Shown here piece after piece: positions 1-7,765 of a stretch of 12,747 bases of DNA. A model generated the notes under the pieces. It was not told the DNA's origin, made no database searches, and saw nothing but the letters and a program-made list of their open reading frames with translations. Within the stretch, counting starts at the first letter, position 1. Each line of letters opens with the position of its first letter. The stretch is from WTAW01 sp050115915 (lineage in GTDB: Bacteria; Acidobacteriota; Aminicenantia; Aminicenantales; Aminicenantaceae): NCBI GenBank assembly GCA_050115915.1, contig JASFPP010000108.1, positions 1 through 12,747 of the forward strand, given 5' to 3'. The position numbers were made by a program, and so were the translations under genes.

Positions 1-1
1 T

Positions 2-1336
2 TTCGTCAAGATCGCTCTCCCCGTTCTCAACAACCTCACCTCCAAACAGCTGACATTTTTTCTCGCACAGTCTCCGGCTCTGTATGCCTTCCTTATCTGC
101 CTGGTTCTTTGTGTGGGGGTCGTATCAGGGAGCTACCCGGCATTGTTTCTTACAAGGATCACACCGGTCGACACGCTTAGAGCTTCCTTCCACTTCAAGA
201 ACAACCGATCGCTGTTCAGAGTCGTCTCTGTCGTTGGGCAATTCACTATTTCTGTCTTGCTCATAGTCTGCACTTCAGTTGTTTTCAGACAATTGCACTA
301 CATTCAGAACAGGCCTCTAGGCATGAATACAGATTATGTCTTGAAAATTCCATTCAATACGGACTTGAAAAGACGATACCCGGTCTTCAGAAACGAGCTC
401 CTCCGGAATCCCAATATCCTCGCCGTTGCAGCAGGCCAGGCCACTCCCTATGATGATGACCATAAAACTTCGGGCATCGAATGGGACGGCAAGGATCCTG
501 ACTTTGTTCCGAATATCAGGTACTCCATCACGGATGCGGACTTCATTGCGCTTTTTAAAATAGAGATTCTCGAAGGCCGGAGCTTCGACAGAGCCAATTT
601 CGCGGATAGGCAAAATTTTGTCATCAACGAGACAGCTGCGAAATACATGGGTATGGAATCCCCTGTCGGGCAGCGGCTCAGATTCTGGGGCCAGGAAGGA
701 CAGATCATCGGCGTGGTCAAAGATTTCCATCATGTGTCCCTCCACAGAGAGATCATGCCCCAGGTCTTTACGATCAATCCGCAGTTTGCCACGAACGCGC
801 TTAAAGATATCTTCGTCAAGATCAATTCGGTCAATATCCCGGAAACAATGGCTTATATCCAAAAAGCCTCGGTAAAGAATGCCCCGAACTATCCTGTCAA
901 GTATGATTTTCTCGATCAAGGGATAGGGGCTCTCTACCAATCAGAGCAGAAATTGGGGAGGATTTTCACCTATTTTGCCATGCTGGCGATATTTATCTCC
1001 TGTCTGGGTATCTTCGGCTTGTCGGCATTTGCAGTCGAACAGAGAACCAAAGAGATCGGCATCCGCAAAATTTTGGGTTCCTCTGTCTCGGGCATAACGT
1101 TTTTACTCTCCAAAGAATTTTCCCGCTGGGTTTTGCTGGCCAATATTTTTGCCTGGCCCATCGCATTTTATGCGATGCACAAATGGCTGGAGAATTTCGC
1201 TTACCGGACAGGAATAAATATCGTGCTATTTCTCCTGGCGGGAGGGCTTTCCCTTCTTATTGCTGCACTGCCCGTAGGCTACCAGGCGCTCAAAGCGGCC
1301 ACATCCGATCCGGTCGATGCTTTGAGGTACGAATAA
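2..1336 (+). CDS. ABC transporter permease, MacB/FtsX family (5' end missing)
   Basis: The reading frame is open from base 2, so this is the C-terminal 444 residues of a longer protein; the GTG at 113 is an internal codon. It is an inner-membrane permease of the MacB/FtsX class, which normally works with a separate ATPase to move or release substrates at the envelope. Visible parts are a membrane segment near residues 27-50 followed by SGSYPALFL, another near 76-96, a periplasmic MacB-core-like domain at about 100-315, and a C-terminal FtsX domain (322-444) with three membrane segments. The FtsX domain has the typical EQRTKEIGIRKILG coupling motif and ends in DALRYE. It is a clear paralogue of the complete minus-strand permease at 4700-7264 (shared IFISCLG, TKEIGIRK, DALRYE). 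Substrate unknown. No ATPase is visible, though one could lie upstream of the window. Confidence 0.93.
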   Translation, partial: FVKIALPVLNNLTSKQLTFFLAQSPALYAFLICLVLCVGVVSGSYPALFLTRITPVDTLRASFHFKNNRSLFRVVSVVGQFTISVLLIVCTSVVFRQLHYIQNRPLGMNTDYVLKIPFNTDLKRRYPVFRNELLRNPNILAVAAGQATPYDDDHKTSGIEWDGKDPDFVPNIRYSITDADFIALFKIEILEGRSFDRANFADRQNFVINETAAKYMGMESPVGQRLRFWGQEGQIIGVVKDFHHVSLHREIMPQVFTINPQFATNALKDIFVKINSVNIPETMAYIQKASVKNAPNYPVKYDFLDQGIGALYQSEQKLGRIFTYFAMLAIFISCLGIFGLSAFAVEQRTKEIGIRKILGSSVSGITFLLSKEFSRWVLLANIFAWPIAFYAMHKWLENFAYRTGINIVLFLLAGGLSLLIAALPVGYQALKAATSDPVDALRYE

Positions 1337-1397
1337 CCAAACAGAATAAACAGTGTATGAAGAAAGTATTACTGATCTAAGAGAGGGCTAAAATCGT

Positions 1398-1709
1398 ATG
1401 AGCCAACATGAAAAATATTCCAAAGAACAAAGAAGATTTTTCCAACAGGAGTTTCAAAAGAGGAGAAAACGAAGGCTAATGGTCTTCATCATTGCTATGG
1501 GTCTTATGATCGGAGCCTTTTTTACTTTCCCAGACTTTGTTCTCTTTGGTATGCAAAAAACCGTTTGGGGACCAGTGTTTACGCTGTTGATCATTGGCCT
1601 GCTGATATTTATCATCATCGACTGGAGATGTCCTGTGTGTAAGGGAATTATGGGAGATGTTTTCCAAACAAAATTCTGCCCGAAGTGCGGCTATAAATTT
1701 CAAGATTGA
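1398..1709 (+). CDS. Small membrane protein with C-terminal zinc ribbon
   Basis: A 103-residue protein I cannot assign to a named family. Residues 1-26 are very basic and polar (KRRKRR at 21-26). Two hydrophobic segments follow, about 27-50 and 57-75. The C-terminus is a compact zinc ribbon with CPVC (C78, C81) and CPKCGYKF (C94, C97), a spacing that fits one bound zinc. The basic N-terminus next to the first helix and the short linker suggest that both the tail and the ribbon face the cytoplasm. A purine-rich GAGAGG lies about 11 bases before the ATG, a rather long spacing. The gene starts 61 bases after the permease stop and is followed after 7 bases by another small gene, so the two small genes are probably co-transcribed. 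A role in regulation or membrane-protein handling is possible but unproven. Confidence 0.78.
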   Translation: MSQHEKYSKEQRRFFQQEFQKRRKRRLMVFIIAMGLMIGAFFTFPDFVLFGMQKTVWGPVFTLLIIGLLIFIIIDWRCPVCKGIMGDVFQTKFCPKCGYKFQD

Positions 1710-1716
1710 GGGCGAT

Positions 1717-1908
1717 ATGACCATTCGGGAGATCGATTATGTGGATTCAGGACATATCCGATTGGGCGAATTGAAGGGGCCTGATGAACAAGGGATCTGG
1801 ATCGACAAACAGGGGAAGACCAAAATATCCTTCATCAAAGATGAAAGAGGCACAGTCAGAGCTCTACTCTTCCATGAGACCATATACTGTCCCCGAATAG
1901 ATGAATAA
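1717..1908 (+). CDS. Hypothetical 63-residue protein
   Basis: The frame can be extended upstream to an ATG at 1657 inside the zinc-ribbon gene. The ATG at 1717 is the better start: GAGG at 1708-1711 sits 5 bases before it, and it begins 7 bases after the previous stop codon. The product is 63 residues, charged, without signal peptide or membrane segment. It alternates hydrophobic and polar residues as in beta strands. The C-terminal half (ISFIKDERGTVRALLFHE) resembles the strand-turn-strand pattern F-x-x-D-x-x-G-x-V-x-x-L found in the accessory domain that follows many serine beta-lactamase-like hydrolases. This could therefore be a detached or remnant domain, or a genuine small partner of the zinc-ribbon protein. 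The resemblance is weak and no function is assigned. Confidence 0.55.
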   Translation: MTIREIDYVDSGHIRLGELKGPDEQGIWIDKQGKTKISFIKDERGTVRALLFHETIYCPRIDE

Positions 1909-2079
1909 ACTCGTGCTTTGCGGTTTCTGGCTCCCTTAATAACCTGGACTTTCATAAGATAGAGCCTACTCCCTCACTCATTCACATGAGTCAAAGCTAT
2001 GGCCCAACACACATGAATGTTGTATGATGTTTCCTCGCTCAATACGGATATTGGCATGTTTATTGCAAATTGAGATGGT

Positions 2080-3438
2080 ATGAAAATAAACTACCTTTTA
2101 TTCACAATAGCCAGTTCGCTTCTCCTCTCTTTATTAACTTGCAAAACAGAAAAAGTGCCCGAGCCTTACCAACCCACTCATGAACACGATGCCTATCGTC
2201 ATTCTCTGGATCAAGCCGGCTTTGCGGAAACAGCCTTAGGCAGGGATTGGATCGCAACAGCCAAAGAAGCCCTCCACTCCCCGATTACGATCTCGAGTCC
2301 CTTCGAAGAAGTTTTTTATGTGGACCCGGCACAAGCTTTCGCTGTGGGTTACAGGTTTGATGCGATAAAGGGTCAACGGATTGAGGTGGATGTCGATATT
2401 CAAGGACTCGAGACAGGTCGGCTATTCATCGATCTCTTTCGTGTCAGGGGTGCCTCCCCAGAAGAATGGCTGCGGGTTGCCAGCGCCGATAAGGAGGAGA
2501 ACAGGCTAGAGTTCGAACCACGGAGAGATAATACATACGTCCTCCGTCTCCAATCCGAACTTCTCCGCGGAGGACAGTGCAGGGTCACGATCAAGAATGT
2601 CGCTGCACTGGAATTTCCAGTGGCCGGTTACGATAGCCAGGCCATCGGCAGCGGATTCGGAGCACCGCGCGATGGAGGACGCCGCCGCCACCACGGGGTC
2701 GACATTTTCGCACCCCGTCACACTCCTGTCGTTGCCGCTTCCCATGCCTATGTCGTCTACGCAGGGGATGATCCGACGGGAGGCCGCGTTATTTGGCTGA
2801 AAGACACAAAACGGTCCCTTCACATCTACTATGCCCATCTCCAGAAACAGGATGTTAAAAGGTACACATGGGTGGAGCCCGGACAGGTCATCGGCACTGT
2901 GGGAAATACGGGAAACGCAAGGACTACACCGCCCCACCTTCATTTTGGCACCTACGAAATGGGATACGGTCCTATCGATCCCATGAATTACATCACCCAA
3001 CCCAAAGGTGAACTCTCTCCTCTCCGAGCTAATCCGGAAGCCCTTGGTCATTGGATGCGGGTAAAGGGATCTTCCGTGCATGTAAATATTTCTTACGATC
3101 CACGATCCGAACCGATCGCAAAACTAGGTCTCCATTCACCCATAAAAGTCCTTGCCGCTGCGGGAGACAGATTCAGAGTCGAACTCCCCGACAACAGATC
3201 CGGCTATGTATCTGCTAAAAGTGTGGAATATCTCGACGAGACACTCGAACGCCAATCCACTTCATGCGCCTGGGTCATTAAAGATTCCCCAAAAGAAGAT
3301 GCCGCTGCGGTTGAATCGATCGACGCAGGAGAGGAATTTGCGGTTCTCGCCAAGTTTGAAGAGTACTGGCTTGTCAAAACGCATAAAGGCAGTACAGGCT
3401 GGGTCCAGATCCCAGCTGCGGGATCGACAGAATTGTAG
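2080..3438 (+). CDS. M23 (LytM-type) metallopeptidase with SH3-like repeats, probable lipoprotein
   Basis: A 452-residue envelope protein expected to cut peptide cross-links in peptidoglycan or to regulate such enzymes. The N-terminus is a signal sequence ending in LLTC, so Cys21 may be lipidated, although Thr before the Cys is not the usual small residue. Residues about 70-175 form a beta-rich domain. The LytM domain covers about 185-305 and has every expected residue: zinc ligands H204 and D208 (HHGVD), H253 in YAHL, and H286 and H288 in HLHFG. It should therefore be catalytically active, unlike degenerate EnvC/NlpD-type activators. Two SH3-like segments follow (about 325-386 and 395-446, the second ending in GWVQI), often used for wall binding. 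The start has only a weak Shine-Dalgarno (GAGATGG). The gene stands alone, with 171 bases before it and 130 after it. Confidence 0.92.
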   Translation: MKINYLLFTIASSLLLSLLTCKTEKVPEPYQPTHEHDAYRHSLDQAGFAETALGRDWIATAKEALHSPITISSPFEEVFYVDPAQAFAVGYRFDAIKGQRIEVDVDIQGLETGRLFIDLFRVRGASPEEWLRVASADKEENRLEFEPRRDNTYVLRLQSELLRGGQCRVTIKNVAALEFPVAGYDSQAIGSGFGAPRDGGRRRHHGVDIFAPRHTPVVAASHAYVVYAGDDPTGGRVIWLKDTKRSLHIYYAHLQKQDVKRYTWVEPGQVIGTVGNTGNARTTPPHLHFGTYEMGYGPIDPMNYITQPKGELSPLRANPEALGHWMRVKGSSVHVNISYDPRSEPIAKLGLHSPIKVLAAAGDRFRVELPDNRSGYVSAKSVEYLDETLERQSTSCAWVIKDSPKEDAAAVESIDAGEEFAVLAKFEEYWLVKTHKGSTGWVQIPAAGSTEL

Positions 3439-3510
3439 CCGACACCATGACTCCGCCCCCTTTCGCCGGCCAGTGTTCATCTCTCTCTTTATTCACTCCC
3501 TTTACTCCTA

Positions 3511-3562
3511 TATAATTGGTGTTTCATTGGTATCTTCATGAAAAAATTTTTTTACGGAAGGA
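3511..3562 (+). promoter_or_regulatory. Candidate promoter -10 and ribosome binding site for the aldo/keto reductase
   Basis: A perfect TATAAT lies at 3511-3516. The hexamer 17 bases upstream (TTTATT, 3488-3493) is a poor -35. Transcription would start near 3523 and give a leader of about 46 bases. A strong GGAAGGA Shine-Dalgarno at 3556-3562 is 6 bases before the ATG at 3569 and fixes that start. The TATAAT call rests on consensus match alone. Confidence 0.45.
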
Positions 3563-3568
3563 ATTCAT

Positions 3569-4690
3569 ATGCATTACAGGGAATTCGGTCGTACAAGCCT
3601 AAAAGTCTCGGCCCTGGGCTTCGGGGGGATGCGGTTCGAGCCGAAGGATGAGGAGGGGGCCATCCGTGCAGTTCATCGAGCTGTGGAGCTCGGGATCAAT
3701 TACTTCGACACAGCGCCTGGTTACTGTGAAGACAGATCCGAGACATTCATAGGAAAAGCGCTGGATCTACTTCCCCCGGAGAAAAAAAAGGGCGTCTATA
3801 TTTCGACGAAGTCTCACTATATGTCGGAACCCACGGCCGACGATGTGAGGCGGAGAATCGACAAGCAGCTCAAGATACTTCGCCTGGAGACGATTCCCTT
3901 CTACAACATGTGGTGCATCATGGATAGGGAACAATTTAAAACCATCATGGAGCCCGGCGGCCCCTATGAAGGAGCCGTAAAATCCAGGCAAGAGGGGCTC
4001 ATTGAACACATCTGTGGAACAGCCCATGCGCCCGGAGAGGATATCGTCGAGATGGTCAAAGCCGATGTCTTTGAGGGAGTTACACTCGGGTATAACATCA
4101 TGAATCACACGTTCCGGAAAGCAGGGCTTAAAGCTGCGGCTGAAGCCGGATTGGGCGTGGTCACGATGAATCCCTTGGGCGGCGGTATGCTGACTCAAGA
4201 TGAGAAGATGTTGAGTGTTCTCAAAGAGGATGAATCGGACTCTTTTATTGCCGCAGCTCTCCGTTTTAATTTTTCACATCCCGAGATCACGGTCGTTCTT
4301 TCGGGCATGAAAAACGACGCTGAAGTCGAGGCGAATGTGAAAACCGCAGAATCGATAGATCGACCCGATCCAGTGATCACCCAAAAGCTCCTTGAGCGGT
4401 TCGAATCCCTGGGCGAATCCTTTTGTACGACATGCGGTTACTGCCTGGAGCACTGTCCGGAAAAGATCCAGATACCCCTTTATGCCTCGATGTGGGATAG
4501 GGTTCGGATGAAACAGCCGGAGGATGTGAGGCGCGTCTACAAAATCTATCTCGCTCAAGAGGACCGTTGGCTCAAGGGAAAAAGAGCCTCGGACTGTACA
4601 CAGTGCGGCGAGTGCGAAGAATATTGCACGCAGAAGCTTCCCATCCGTGAATACATGAAAAATATTGCCAAATTTTTAGGGGAAGATTAG
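3569..4690 (+). CDS. Aldo/keto reductase with C-terminal double [4Fe-4S] domain
   Basis: A 373-residue cytoplasmic protein. Residues 1-270 are an aldo/keto reductase barrel: the opening motif REFGRTSLKVSALGFGG, then YFDTAPGY carrying catalytic D47 and Y52, and the active-site lysine K81 in STKSH. The conserved His that normally follows (as in YLLHG) appears to be Trp115 in FYNMWCI. The C-terminal domain (about 280-373) has two four-Cys sets, C286/C289/C292/C296-Pro and C343/C346/C349/C353, each fitting a [4Fe-4S] cluster. This domain order is known in a subfamily of ferredoxin-fused aldo/keto reductases, common in anaerobes. The clusters suggest electron exchange with a ferredoxin-like partner; the substrate is unknown. 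The start is fixed by GGAAGGA 6 bases upstream. It appears monocistronic and ends 9 bases from the convergent permease gene. Confidence 0.94.
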   Translation: MHYREFGRTSLKVSALGFGGMRFEPKDEEGAIRAVHRAVELGINYFDTAPGYCEDRSETFIGKALDLLPPEKKKGVYISTKSHYMSEPTADDVRRRIDKQLKILRLETIPFYNMWCIMDREQFKTIMEPGGPYEGAVKSRQEGLIEHICGTAHAPGEDIVEMVKADVFEGVTLGYNIMNHTFRKAGLKAAAEAGLGVVTMNPLGGGMLTQDEKMLSVLKEDESDSFIAAALRFNFSHPEITVVLSGMKNDAEVEANVKTAESIDRPDPVITQKLLERFESLGESFCTTCGYCLEHCPEKIQIPLYASMWDRVRMKQPEDVRRVYKIYLAQEDRWLKGKRASDCTQCGECEEYCTQKLPIREYMKNIAKFLGED

Positions 4691-4699
4691 GATCCGGGA

Positions 4700-7264
4700 C
4701 TATTCGTATCGCAAGGCATCGGAGGGATTGGCGAGGGCGGCCTTAATGGCATGAAAGCTCACTGTAGCCAGAGTGATCACAACCGCAAGAAGAGATGAGA
4801 GGACGAAAAAACTCCAACCGAGATCCGTCCTGTTCGGATAGGAATTCAGCCAGTTCCGCATGATGATCCATCCGAGAGGCCAAGCGATAACGCTGGCGAT
4901 CAGAACACATCTCAAGAATTCCCTGTTCAACAAGACAACGATTTTTGAGGAGGAAGCACCGAGCACCTTCCTTATCCCTATTTCTTTGGTTTTCTGTTCT
5001 GCCATAAACATCGTCAGGCCAAAAAGTCCCAGACACGAAATAAAAATAGAGAGAATAGCAAAATAGCCGAATATCCGGTTTGCCTGTTCTTCCTGTCTGT
5101 ATTTTTGGTCGATCTCTTGATCATAAAAACTGTACTCGAAAGGCCTGTTTCCGTTATACTCTTCCCATATTCTCCTGGCTGTCTCCATCGTATCTCTGAC
5201 TCCCCCGGCCAAGATCCTGACATTCAAGGATGTGTGGCGGTCCCCTTCAGTCATTTTCGCAAGATAGTACACCTCGGCCCGGAGGCTGTCTTTGAATCCC
5301 ATGTGGATATTCTTCACGACTCCGATAATCTGTCCGGCCCTGCCGCAGAGTTCCAGGCTTTTTCCGACCGGAGATTCAAGATGCCAGAGCTTCACCGCCT
5401 CCTCGTTGATGATGTAGCCACTCAGGTGATCGTTCCCGTGCTGTTTGGAAAAATTTCGGCCTGCGACGATCTCTGCATCCAGGGCATCAAAATAGTCATA
5501 ATCGACCATCTGGAAGTTGACTTCATTCTCCAGATAGGAGAGATCCGGATCCATACCTTCCCATCGCAAAGTCCCCCCCTGATTTCTTGGGCCGGAAGCA
5601 CCGATCCGGATGACACCGGGTCGTTTGATCAGCGTATCCCTTATGGCTTCAGTATGATTGGACATGCTCTCTGTGATCGAAATGGAGAGAAGATTTTGTT
5701 TGTCGAAACCCAAATCAGCATGTTTCATGAATCGAATTTGCTTCGAGACAATAAGCGTACAAAAAACGAAGAGCACAGAGACGGCGAACTGAAGTACGAC
5801 CAGAGCCTGTCTGAACCGCCCTTTCCCGCGCGACCCTAGAGCAGAGCGGAAAACTCGTACGGGCCGGAATGACGACAGATAGATTGCAGGATAACATCCC
5901 GATATCAAACCTGTTATCAATAGGATCGTGAAAAGACTCAGAGAAAAAGAAGGATCATCAAGCCGGATTGTAAGGCTTTTCTGGACAAGGACATTGAATG
6001 AAGAAAGAAACGCTTCAACGAGAACCAAAGCTAGGCCAAAGGACAAGATAACAAAAAAAAGGGATTCACCGAAGAACTGTTTGATGAGTTGACTCCGGCC
6101 GGAACCCAGAACTTTTCTTATCCCCACTTCTCTGGTCCTCCCGGCTGAACGGGCTGTTGAGAGGTTGATAAAATTAATGCAGGAAATCAAAAGAATAAAA
6201 AGCGCGGCAAGAGAAAAGAGGTAGACATACTTGATCAAACCGCCACCACCGATGTTGTGAAGATGAAGTCGCGTCAACGGATAGAGATAAAAATATCTCT
6301 TATAAGGATCCCAAGGCCGGTACCTTTCCATGGCTGCAGAGAGCTTTTGATTGATTTCCAAAATGTCCATACCCTCTTTCAACTGAACAAAAGTGTAGAA
6401 ACTAAAATGGTTCCATCGAAGGCGGAGATCGCTTTGAAAGATCGGCAGGTCTCTAAATCGAGAGATACAATCAAACTTGATCTCAGTGTTTTCGGGAACA
6501 TCCGTCACGATACCGCAGACTTCAAGCGGTTTACCATCAAAGTCCAAAATTTTTCCGAGGGGATTTTCCTCACCGAAATATTTCTGAGCTGTCGTCTCTG
6601 TCAAAACGACCGTATTGGGTTTCATGAGAGGCTTTTCGGTATGTCCTTTCACCAAAGGAAATGTAAACATCTCAAAAAAAGAAGGATCAGCCACCGCAAT
6701 CTGTTTCTCTACAAAAACTTTATCTTGGTATTTGACGATGCTTTGGTTACGAAGAGAGAACCTCACAATATTGTCAAATTCGAGAAAATCCTTTTTCAAA
6801 CGGTCTGCAAAGGGAGCGGGCGTTGAAGAATAGTGCTGGCTGTTGGCCAGGCGTTCCCATACCACAAGATAGAGGTTATTGGCATTTTTATGGAATTTCT
6901 CGTAGCTTAGCTCATGCTGCGCCCAGAGCAAAATGAGGATCGCACCGGCCATCCCCACACTGAGGCCAGTGATATTGAGGATTGCCGTAACCTTATTCCT
7001 GAGAAGATGCCTGAATGTCAGTTTGATGGAATTTCTCAGCATAACGGTCTTCCAAGTGATAAGGTAACTAAAATACTGAGGAAGAATTCCCAGGCACTGG
7101 AACCAGTACCAGGTAACAGCTTTCAAACGCCCTTTTACCTCGAGGAGGGACAAATAGACATCTTCGAAATCGTCAAGTAGGGAGTATTTTGTGTTGTACT
7201 CTCCGAGCCGTTTCAGTATAAACCTGGCAAGGCCTGGAGGTTTTGGTCTTCGATTTTCAGTCAC
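4700..7264 (-). CDS. ABC transporter permease with N-terminal permease-prefix domain (MacB/FtsX family)
   Basis: A complete 854-residue inner-membrane protein. Residues 1-75 form a prefix rich in aromatic and charged residues, of the kind seen at the front of permeases that travel with PadR regulators. A membrane helix spans about 95-115, followed by a periplasmic MacB-core-like domain (about 118-335) and an FtsX domain (345-470, three helices, with RTREVGIRKVLGS). The layout then repeats: helix at 487-507, second periplasmic domain to about 725, second FtsX domain 732-854 (QKTKEIGIRKVLGA) ending in DALRYE. It starts with GTG, overlapping the PadR stop codon as GTGA (7264-7261), so translation is coupled to the regulator. 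No ATPase gene lies beside it, so a partner must be encoded elsewhere. Substrate unknown; export of peptides, lipids or drugs is typical of the class. Confidence 0.95.
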   Translation of the reverse strand: MTENRRPKPPGLARFILKRLGEYNTKYSLLDDFEDVYLSLLEVKGRLKAVTWYWFQCLGILPQYFSYLITWKTVMLRNSIKLTFRHLLRNKVTAILNITGLSVGMAGAILILLWAQHELSYEKFHKNANNLYLVVWERLANSQHYSSTPAPFADRLKKDFLEFDNIVRFSLRNQSIVKYQDKVFVEKQIAVADPSFFEMFTFPLVKGHTEKPLMKPNTVVLTETTAQKYFGEENPLGKILDFDGKPLEVCGIVTDVPENTEIKFDCISRFRDLPIFQSDLRLRWNHFSFYTFVQLKEGMDILEINQKLSAAMERYRPWDPYKRYFYLYPLTRLHLHNIGGGGLIKYVYLFSLAALFILLISCINFINLSTARSAGRTREVGIRKVLGSGRSQLIKQFFGESLFFVILSFGLALVLVEAFLSSFNVLVQKSLTIRLDDPSFSLSLFTILLITGLISGCYPAIYLSSFRPVRVFRSALGSRGKGRFRQALVVLQFAVSVLFVFCTLIVSKQIRFMKHADLGFDKQNLLSISITESMSNHTEAIRDTLIKRPGVIRIGASGPRNQGGTLRWEGMDPDLSYLENEVNFQMVDYDYFDALDAEIVAGRNFSKQHGNDHLSGYIINEEAVKLWHLESPVGKSLELCGRAGQIIGVVKNIHMGFKDSLRAEVYYLAKMTEGDRHTSLNVRILAGGVRDTMETARRIWEEYNGNRPFEYSFYDQEIDQKYRQEEQANRIFGYFAILSIFISCLGLFGLTMFMAEQKTKEIGIRKVLGASSSKIVVLLNREFLRCVLIASVIAWPLGWIIMRNWLNSYPNRTDLGWSFFVLSSLLAVVITLATVSFHAIKAALANPSDALRYE

Positions 7265-7590
7265 TTCCTGCTCCCGCTAAAAACATAATCCGGGATTCCC
7301 TGCCAGAGGGATTCTTGAAGTTTTCTCGCATCTTTGAGTGCTTTGAGTCCATCCTCAGTGATGTGGTAATAAACTCTCTTTCGTTCGTTCCCTCGTTTCG
7401 GACCCCCCTCCCGGATCGCGATATAGTCCTTCTTTACAAGATACTCCAAAGTGTTGTAGATCGTGCCGAACATCATGGCAGTCCCCGTGAGCTCTTTGAT
7501 CTTTTCCCTAATTTTGACGCCGAAAGCTTCATCTCTCAGGTGCCAAATAGCGATCAAAAATATTTGCTCGTTGATGGTTAGTTTTTTCAT
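7261..7590 (-). CDS. PadR family transcriptional regulator
   Basis: A 109-residue winged-helix DNA-binding protein of the short PadR class. The start is taken at the ATG (7590-7588) because GAAGGA sits about 4 bases upstream; an in-frame GTG at 7602 would add MKET but would leave that site inside the coding region. The winged helix runs from NEQIFLIAIWHL (residues 7-18) through the recognition helix around 40-52 (FGTIYNTLEYLVKKDYI) to the wing RKRVYYHITEDGLKAL (70-85). A short helix after the wing probably gives dimerisation. PadR proteins usually repress a neighbouring gene and release on ligand binding. Here the target is almost certainly its own operon: the gene overlaps the permease by 4 bases, and paired palindromes lie just upstream at 7607-7647. 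Confidence 0.93.
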   Translation of the reverse strand: MKKLTINEQIFLIAIWHLRDEAFGVKIREKIKELTGTAMMFGTIYNTLEYLVKKDYIAIREGGPKRGNERKRVYYHITEDGLKALKDARKLQESLWQGIPDYVFSGSRK

Positions 7591-7605
7591 TGTTTCCTTC
7601 ACTCT

Positions 7606-7611
7606 ATTATA
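7606..7611 (-). promoter_or_regulatory. Candidate -10 box of the padR-permease operon
   Basis: On the minus strand TATAAT occurs here and overlaps the proximal operator, so bound repressor would cover it. No good -35 is seen at 16-18 bases (TAACCT at 17). The implied leader is short, about 10 bases, starting close to the GAAGGA ribosome site. The overlap with the operator supports it; the missing -35 and short leader weigh against it. Confidence 0.4.
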
Positions 7612-7647
7612 CGATATTATCGTATAAAAGGTTACGATTTTATCGTA
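7607..7647. promoter_or_regulatory. Tandem palindromic operator, probably for PadR
   Basis: Two copies of TACGAT-N3-ATCGTA occur at 7610-7624 and 7633-7647, with centres 23 bp apart, roughly two helical turns. The first is embedded in a longer perfect palindrome (7607-7627), with 10-base arms TTATACGATA and TATCGTATAA around a single T. Both lie just upstream of the padR start and within the 175-bp divergent region shared with the S41 peptidase. The symmetry suits a dimeric winged-helix repressor binding twice. That PadR is the binder is inferred from position. Confidence 0.75.
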
Positions 7648-7765
7648 TATCTAAAAAAAAGCAAAAAAAATGTGCACCTTTTTACGGAATGAGTCCTTGC
7701 AGCTGTATGTGGCCTAAACTTTTCAACCGGGGTAGCGTAGAATGTACCTAAAGGAGACAAGACCA

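Noticed and set aside
317..940. Minus-strand open frame of 207 codons
   Set aside because: Lies wholly antisense to the well-supported permease; no domain, no ribosome site, composition typical of a shadow frame.
1976..1991. Inverted repeat ACTCAT-TCAC-ATGAGT upstream of the M23 gene
   Set aside because: Six-base arms in 170 bp of intergenic DNA are expected fairly often by chance; no T-run and no second copy.
2506..3081. Minus-strand open frame of 191 codons
   Set aside because: Shadow of the M23 peptidase domain.
5105..5839. Plus-strand open frame of 244 codons
   Set aside because: Antisense to the complete permease, whose motifs are clear; no recognisable protein features.
6257..6826. 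Plus-strand open frame of 189 codons
   Set aside because: Antisense to the first periplasmic domain of the permease; no supporting features.
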